A DNA stretch of 9,634 nucleotides from Thermoplasmata archaeon (GTDB taxonomy: Archaea; Thermoplasmatota; Thermoplasmata; Halarchaeoplasmatales; Halarchaeoplasmataceae): contig JAFDTP010000066.1 of the NCBI GenBank assembly GCA_019594195.1, positions 1 through 9,634 on the forward strand, written 5' to 3'. Both the position numbers and the translations under genes were made by a program. A model generated the notes under the pieces. The model saw only the letters and a list, made by a program, of their open reading frames with translations, ran no database searches and had not been told where the DNA came from. Below are positions 6,683 to 9,634 of the stretch, in pieces. Within the stretch, counting starts at the first letter, position 1, and each line of letters begins with the position of its first letter.

Positions 6683-6770
6683 CTAGACCGTTCCAAAACC
6701 CATTACTTTTATTCTATTTCATTTGTCTTTTCCTCTCCAAAAGAGCTAAAGAAGATGATTATCGGTCTAG
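6683..6770. repeat. Distant inverted repeat CTAGACCG / CGGTCTAG
   Basis: CTAGACCG at 6683-6690, just after the DUF979 stop, is the exact reverse complement of CGGTCTAG at 6763-6770; arms are 72 nt apart. The arms could close a long 3' stem after the pcp operon. With 8-bp arms, chance is a real possibility. Confidence 0.3.
6703..6735 (+). terminator. T-rich tract, probable terminator of the pcp operon
   Basis: A 33-nt pyrimidine-rich stretch with several T runs begins 28 nt after the DUF979 stop. Archaeal RNA polymerase terminates at U-rich tracts without needing a hairpin, so this fits an operon end. Confidence 0.45.
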
Positions 6771-6782
6771 ATAATTGACCCG

Positions 6783-6796
6783 TATAATATATTTAG
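6783..6796 (+). promoter_or_regulatory. Orphan TATA-like box in the intergenic region
   Basis: TATAATATATTTAG lies 21-34 nt before an ATG at 6817, the same geometry as the pcp and gltX promoters here. It would start a short transcript near 6813-6817 that runs into the hairpins at 6827-6868. AT richness means it could be accidental. Confidence 0.35.
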
Positions 6797-6816
6797 ATAA
6801 TTCCCTCTTATTTAGA

Positions 6817-6858
6817 ATGCAATCCGCCTCAGACACCCGTGAGGACATTGGGGTCTAA
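6817..6858 (+). CDS. Possible leaderless 13-aa microgene or leader peptide
   Basis: ATG at 6817 opens a 13-codon frame (MQSASDTREDIGV) ending at TAA 6856-6858. The stop lies in the loop side of a 7-bp hairpin (6850-6868), and the ATG sits where a leaderless start is expected from the TATA-like box upstream. A shorter hairpin, CCTCA (6827-6831) with TGAGG (6840-6844), falls inside the frame. Promoter, ORF and hairpin align like a minimal gene, but a 13-codon ORF arises easily by chance and no codon signal can be judged; a small non-coding RNA is equally possible. Confidence 0.2.
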   Translation: MQSASDTREDIGV

Positions 6859-6868
6859 AAAAGACCCC
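6850..6868 (+). terminator. GC-rich hairpin followed by a T-rich tract
   Basis: GGGGTCT (6850-6856) pairs perfectly with AGACCCC (6862-6868) around an AAAAA loop, followed by TTACTATTCTTTTT (6869-6882). It is the most stable-looking structure in the intergenic region and resembles a bacterial-type intrinsic terminator. It may end a short transcript from the box at 6783, or back up termination of the pcp operon. Confidence 0.5.
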
Positions 6869-7014
6869 TTACTATTCTTTTTCCTCCTAATCTTTGGTTT
6901 TTATCTAAATTTGGATCAAAAATTCTATATGTTCGAATAGTTCGTTTATTTTTACTTCTAAATAGATATTTTTCTAGAGCCAACAAATAGAAAACGTGGC
7001 ATCGATGATAAATT

Positions 7015-7022
7015 TTTTATAA
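7015..7022 (+). promoter_or_regulatory. Candidate TATA box of the surface-protein gene
   Basis: TTTTATAA, about 50 nt before ATG 7070. A start site near 7045 would give a leader of about 25 nt carrying the GGAGGA site, so this gene, unlike pcp and gltX, looks leadered. Confidence 0.4.
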
Positions 7023-7054
7023 TTTTTCTATTTTTGACTTCCAATTCCATTTAC

Positions 7055-7060
7055 GGAGGA
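7055..7060 (+). promoter_or_regulatory. Ribosome binding site of the surface-protein gene
   Basis: GGAGGA ending 9 nt before ATG 7070. It supports this start, which is also directly followed by a signal peptide. Confidence 0.7.
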
Positions 7061-7069
7061 ATCTAAAAA

Positions 7070-9022
7070 ATGAAGCTCGGAAAGATATGCACATGGGGCC
7101 TAACAATCCTGCTTTTTGTTAGTATATTTGCGACTGTGGCGAGTTCTGATTACCAGATTGATGAAGGAAGGATCGAAGAAATTTCAGCTGACTTTGCCGG
7201 AGGTAGCGGAACAGAAGAGGATCCTTATCTTATAGAAAATGTTACCCAGCTGCAGAAAATGAACGAAAACTTAAGTGCTCACTACGAGCTGATCGACGAT
7301 ATCAATGCTAGCAAAACAAGCGAATGGAACGACGGGAATGGATTCACGCCGATAGGTAACGATGAGAATGAATTCGATGGTGGATTCGATGGAAAGGGCT
7401 TTAAAATCACTGACCTGTACATTTATCAAGGCCACGGAGACGATATTGGACTTTTTGGCAAAATAGGTGAAAGTGGTTCCGTTAAAAAGGTAGCTCTTGC
7501 AGACGCCGAGATTAAAGGCTATAAGAATGTCGGCGGAATCGCAGGGTTTAATGATCAAGGAACGATAAAGAAATGCTATGCCAAAGGAACTATAAAAAGC
7601 TCAATTGACGGTGAATACATCGGTGGCCTCGTCGGAAACAACAAGGGCGGCACGGTGAATAACTCTTATTCTCTGGCTACAGTGAATGGGAACAATAAAG
7701 TCGGTGGTTTAGTCGGAGGTAATGAATACGGCAAAATAATCGATTCTTACGCCATGGGAAAAACTAGTGGCGATTTATCCGTTGGAGGACTGGTAGGATA
7801 CCAATTATTTACAGGATCAGCGAGCGATTCTTTTTGGGATGTTATCACCACCGGACAAGAGGAAAGTTCAGCCGGGACGGGCAAAACTACCGAAGAAATG
7901 AAAGATGTCAGTACTTTTACTGACGAATCCAAAGAAGGATTGCAAGAAGCCTGGGATTTCGTAGATGATCCCAACGGTGACGACAAAAGCGAAGATATTT
8001 GGGATATCGATGAAAATACCAACGGAGGCTATCCGTTTTTGACTGAAGTTGATGTTGATGAATCGAATTGGGCTCCATTCCCTCCAAAAAATCCCTCCCC
8101 GGTTGACGAATCTGAAGAGGTGAGTACCAATCCAACCTTGAAAGTAGATGTGTACGATTTCAACGGGGATTCCATGAATGTAACGTTTTACGACGCTAAT
8201 GAAAATATAAAAATTTCTACGGATTATGACGTTCCCAACGGCGGTACGGCTTCAATAAAATTGTCTAATTTATCCGCCGGCAAAACCTTTGAATGGTTCG
8301 CTTACGCTGAAGACGGTAAAACAGGATCACTATCCCCTACTTGGTCTTTCGAAACCATGGATTCAGAAAAACTCAAGGCCGATGCGGGAAATAATAAAAC
8401 GGTAGGGATAGGTGAAGAGTTCAGTTTAAACGCTTCTACCTCTTATGATAACGCAGATATAGCAAGTTACGAATGGAATATGGGCAATGGGGATAATAAA
8501 ACGGGTGAGAAAATCAACTATACTTACAGTAACCCGGGCAATTACTCCATAAAATTAACAGTTACCAACGAGAACGGCGACTCCGTCACCGACACGGTGA
8601 CCATCATCGTAAAAGACATGACAGGTCCAACAGCAGATGCTGGAGATAATAAGAATGTTGAAGTAGATGAGCAATTCATATTAAGTGCCTCGAACTCCTT
8701 TGATAACGTCCGCATCGCGAGTTACGAGTGGGATTTAGGTAATGGAGATAGCGAAAAAGGTGAACAGATCAATTACTCTTACGCAGAAAAAGGTAACTAC
8801 ACTGTAGAATTAATTGTCACGGATGAAGCGGGTAATACCGATACGGATACTATTAAAATAACCGTGGTTGAATTAGATAGCGGAAACGATGATAACGAAT
8901 CGGACAAAATTACTGGAGATCAGGACGAGAATAATACACCCGGATTCACGAGCTTTTCGTTGATAGCTAGTATGGTTATAATAAGTCTGTGTAAACTGTG
9001 TAGGCGGATTAAACAAAATTGA
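7070..9022 (+). CDS. Secreted GLUG-repeat/PKD-domain surface protein with PGF-CTERM-like anchor
   Basis: 650-aa exported protein. A signal peptide occupies about 1-25 (Lys-containing start, hydrophobic LTILLFVSIFATV, likely cleavage near ASS). After an FDGGFDGKGFKI segment (102-113) come four GLUG-type repeats with VGG(L/I)(V/A)G cores at 154, 184, 211 and 238 and a degenerate one near 125. A beta-sandwich, Fn3-like domain follows at about 335-430 (ending TWSFETMD), then two tandem PKD domains at 437-515 and 521-600, each with SYEW-x-x-GNGD and a GNY-S/T core. The linker 601-623 is acidic and the C-terminus reads TPGF (623-626), hydrophobic stretch, then CRRIKQN: the tripartite PGF-CTERM pattern processed by archaeosortase A and replaced by a lipid anchor. 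About 14 N-x-S/T sequons suggest heavy glycosylation. Likely role: cell-surface adhesion or S-layer-associated structure; no catalytic domain is visible. The gene stands alone, with its own promoter. Confidence 0.85.
   Translation: MKLGKICTWGLTILLFVSIFATVASSDYQIDEGRIEEISADFAGGSGTEEDPYLIENVTQLQKMNENLSAHYELIDDINASKTSEWNDGNGFTPIGNDENEFDGGFDGKGFKITDLYIYQGHGDDIGLFGKIGESGSVKKVALADAEIKGYKNVGGIAGFNDQGTIKKCYAKGTIKSSIDGEYIGGLVGNNKGGTVNNSYSLATVNGNNKVGGLVGGNEYGKIIDSYAMGKTSGDLSVGGLVGYQLFTGSASDSFWDVITTGQEESSAGTGKTTEEMKDVSTFTDESKEGLQEAWDFVDDPNGDDKSEDIWDIDENTNGGYPFLTEVDVDESNWAPFPPKNPSPVDESEEVSTNPTLKVDVYDFNGDSMNVTFYDANENIKISTDYDVPNGGTASIKLSNLSAGKTFEWFAYAEDGKTGSLSPTWSFETMDSEKLKADAGNNKTVGIGEEFSLNASTSYDNADIASYEWNMGNGDNKTGEKINYTYSNPGNYSIKLTVTNENGDSVTDTVTIIVKDMTGPTADAGDNKNVEVDEQFILSASNSFDNVRIASYEWDLGNGDSEKGEQINYSYAEKGNYTVELIVTDEAGNTDTDTIKITVVELDSGNDDNESDKITGDQDENNTPGFTSFSLIASMVIISLCKLCRRIKQN
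7442..7846 (+). repeat. GLUG-type repeat block in the surface protein
   Basis: Encodes residues 125-259. Four units of about 27 residues share a VGG(L/I)(V/A)G core followed by a gly/asn turn and a C/S-Y/F-A/S-x-G/A-x strand, e.g. VGGIAGF (154-160), IGGLVGN (184-190), VGGLVGG (211-217), VGGLVGY (238-244). The last unit ends in SDSFWD, the usual closing variant of GLUG arrays. Confidence 0.75.
8378..8869 (+). repeat. Tandem PKD domains in the surface protein
   Basis: Encodes residues 437-600. The two domains are clearly duplicates: ADAGNNKTV and ADAGDNKNV starts, IASYEWNMGNGD and IASYEWDLGNGD centres, and INYTYSNPGNYS and INYSYAEKGNYT later. The canonical PKD WDFGDG is changed to Gly-Asn-Gly-Asp in both copies. 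Confidence 0.8.
8936..9019 (+). other. PGF-CTERM-like sorting signal
   Basis: Encodes residues 623-650: Thr-Pro-Gly-Phe, a hydrophobic segment of about 16 residues (SFSLIASMVIISL...), and a basic end with Arg-Arg and Lys. In other euryarchaea this signal is recognised by archaeosortase A. The hydrophobic segment contains two cysteines (641, 644), which is not typical. Confidence 0.65.
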
Positions 9023-9067
9023 ATCATAAAAAATCCGACAGCACTACCTTAACAAGGGCAAAAACCC

Positions 9068-9074
9068 ATATACC
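9068..9074 (+). promoter_or_regulatory. Candidate TATA box of gltX
   Basis: ATATACC, 28 nt before ATG 9096, predicts a leaderless or nearly leaderless gltX mRNA; no Shine-Dalgarno site precedes the ATG. The T6 run at 9079-9084 between box and start may also help terminate the upstream transcript. Confidence 0.45.
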
Positions 9075-9095
9075 TATCTTTTTTATTCAACCACT

Positions 9096-9634
9096 ATGTC
9101 CGACGAGAAAAGAGAAATTATCAGGAAGTTCGCTCTAAGAAACGCGGTCATGTTCGAAGGTGAAGCCACGGTAGGTCCAGTCATGGGTAAGGTAATGGGT
9201 GAAGTCGAAGAATGTAGGGAAGATCCAGAAGGTACTAAGGAGTTGGTGAACGAGATCGTTGGTCAGGTCAATGAACTGTCTTTGGATGAACAGAGAGCTG
9301 AATTGGAAAAGGAGATGCCTGAATTTTTTGAAAAGGAAGAGGAAGAAGAGGAAGACAAACTCCCTGAGATCGAAGCTGAGACCGTAAAGATGAGGATGGC
9401 TCCTTATCCCTCGGGACCCTTACATATAGGCAATGCTAGGATGGTCATACTCAATGATGAATACGTGAAAAGGAACGATGGAAGATTGGTCCTTTTCTAT
9501 GACGACACCATCGGCTCTGAAACAAAAAGACTTCTACCCGAAGCATATGATATGATCAAAGAAGGTTTAGAATGGCTGAATGTTGAATGGCACGAGACCT
9601 ACTACAAGTCCGAAAGGATGGACATATATTACGA
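9096..9634 (+). CDS. gltX: Glutamyl-tRNA synthetase, archaeal type, N-terminal part
   Basis: First 179 residues of a cytoplasmic class I aminoacyl-tRNA synthetase that charges tRNA with glutamate; it runs off the right edge (family about 550-570 aa). The archaeal/eukaryal N-terminal extension is present: KFALRNAVMFEGEATVG (11-27) and VMGKVMGE (29-36), then an acidic run (79-87). The catalytic domain begins with RMAPYPSGPLHIGNARM (100-116), holding the HIGH motif as HIGN (110-113), then LNDEYVKR and LPEAYDMIKEGLEWLNV (147-163). In archaea lacking GlnRS the enzyme is non-discriminating and also makes Glu-tRNA(Gln). Odd point: the segment usually reading (E/D)DTDP is DDTIGSETKR (136-145), so the second Asp of DTD is Ile and about one residue is inserted. 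The start fits the family and the TATA spacing. Confidence 0.93.
   Translation, partial: MSDEKREIIRKFALRNAVMFEGEATVGPVMGKVMGEVEECREDPEGTKELVNEIVGQVNELSLDEQRAELEKEMPEFFEKEEEEEEDKLPEIEAETVKMRMAPYPSGPLHIGNARMVILNDEYVKRNDGRLVLFYDDTIGSETKRLLPEAYDMIKEGLEWLNVEWHETYYKSERMDIYY

Larger units (their letters stand above)
6675..7069. other. 395-bp AT-rich intergenic region
   Basis: No long open frame on either strand. Going left to right it holds a T-rich tract after the pcp operon, an 8-bp inverted repeat pair (6683-6690 and 6763-6770), a 9-bp direct repeat TAGATAATT (6768-6776 and 6794-6802), a TATA-like box, a 13-codon ORF with two hairpins, about 140 bp of AT-rich sequence with nothing I can name, and the promoter and ribosome binding site of the surface-protein gene. 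The strongest items are listed separately. Confidence 0.7.

Noticed and set aside
7442..7846. Repeat block considered as a CRISPR-like or DNA-level repeat array
   Set aside because: Repetition is at the protein level (GLUG units) with divergent codons and lies inside a continuous reading frame.
9047..9067. Small hairpins (CCTT-AAC-AAGG and GGG-N6-CCC) after the surface-protein gene as a terminator
   Set aside because: Stems of 3-4 bp are too weak and mutually overlapping; the T6 run near the gltX promoter is a better terminator candidate.
4241..9634. Functional link between pyroglutamate genes and gltX because both involve glutamate
   Set aside because: gltX has its own promoter and is separated from the pcp operon by an unrelated surface-protein gene and two intergenic regions; proximity looks incidental.

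Overview
The window looks archaeal, most likely from a euryarchaeal lineage. The evidence is an archaeal-type glutamyl-tRNA synthetase with the archaeal N-terminal extension, a surface protein ending in a PGF-CTERM-like sorting signal, TATA-box-like promoters 22-30 nt upstream of start codons (leaderless-type mRNAs), and strong GGAGG Shine-Dalgarno sites inside operons. Proteins are rich in Asp/Glu, which may reflect some salt adaptation (inference). Genus or order cannot be fixed from this sequence.

Layout. Left of about 4.24 kb every gene is on the minus strand: hyuA (4240-2324), hyuB (2327-795, overlapping hyuA by ATGA), then, after about 80 bp, the N-terminal 60% of a PLP-dependent alpha-oxoamine synthase of the glycine C-acetyltransferase (KBL) type, which runs off the left edge. 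A 131-bp divergent promoter region (4241-4371) separates these from the plus-strand operon pcp (pyroglutamyl peptidase I) - DUF969 membrane protein - DUF979 membrane protein (4372-6674). A 395-bp AT-rich intergenic region follows. It holds a T-rich terminator-like tract, a TATA-like box with a 13-codon ORF and two hairpins (possible small RNA or microgene), and the promoter and ribosome binding site of the next gene. Then come a 650-aa secreted GLUG/PKD surface protein (7070-9022) and the start of gltX (9096 to the right edge).

How the genes may work together. HyuA and HyuB are the two halves of an ATP-dependent hydantoinase/5-oxoprolinase. Pcp removes N-terminal pyroglutamate from peptides. 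The DUF969/DUF979 pair resembles a two-gene ion-coupled permease and, as I recall, commonly neighbours pcp in bacteria. The divergent pair of operons therefore reads as a pyroglutamate (5-oxoproline) scavenging locus: import, release of 5-oxoproline, and ATP-driven opening to glutamate. This is inference from family and context; substrate specificity is not visible in the sequence. A perfect 7-bp inverted repeat just upstream of the pcp TATA box, plus direct repeats of the same half-site, is a candidate operator. No regulator gene, mobile element, CRISPR array, tRNA or rRNA was seen.
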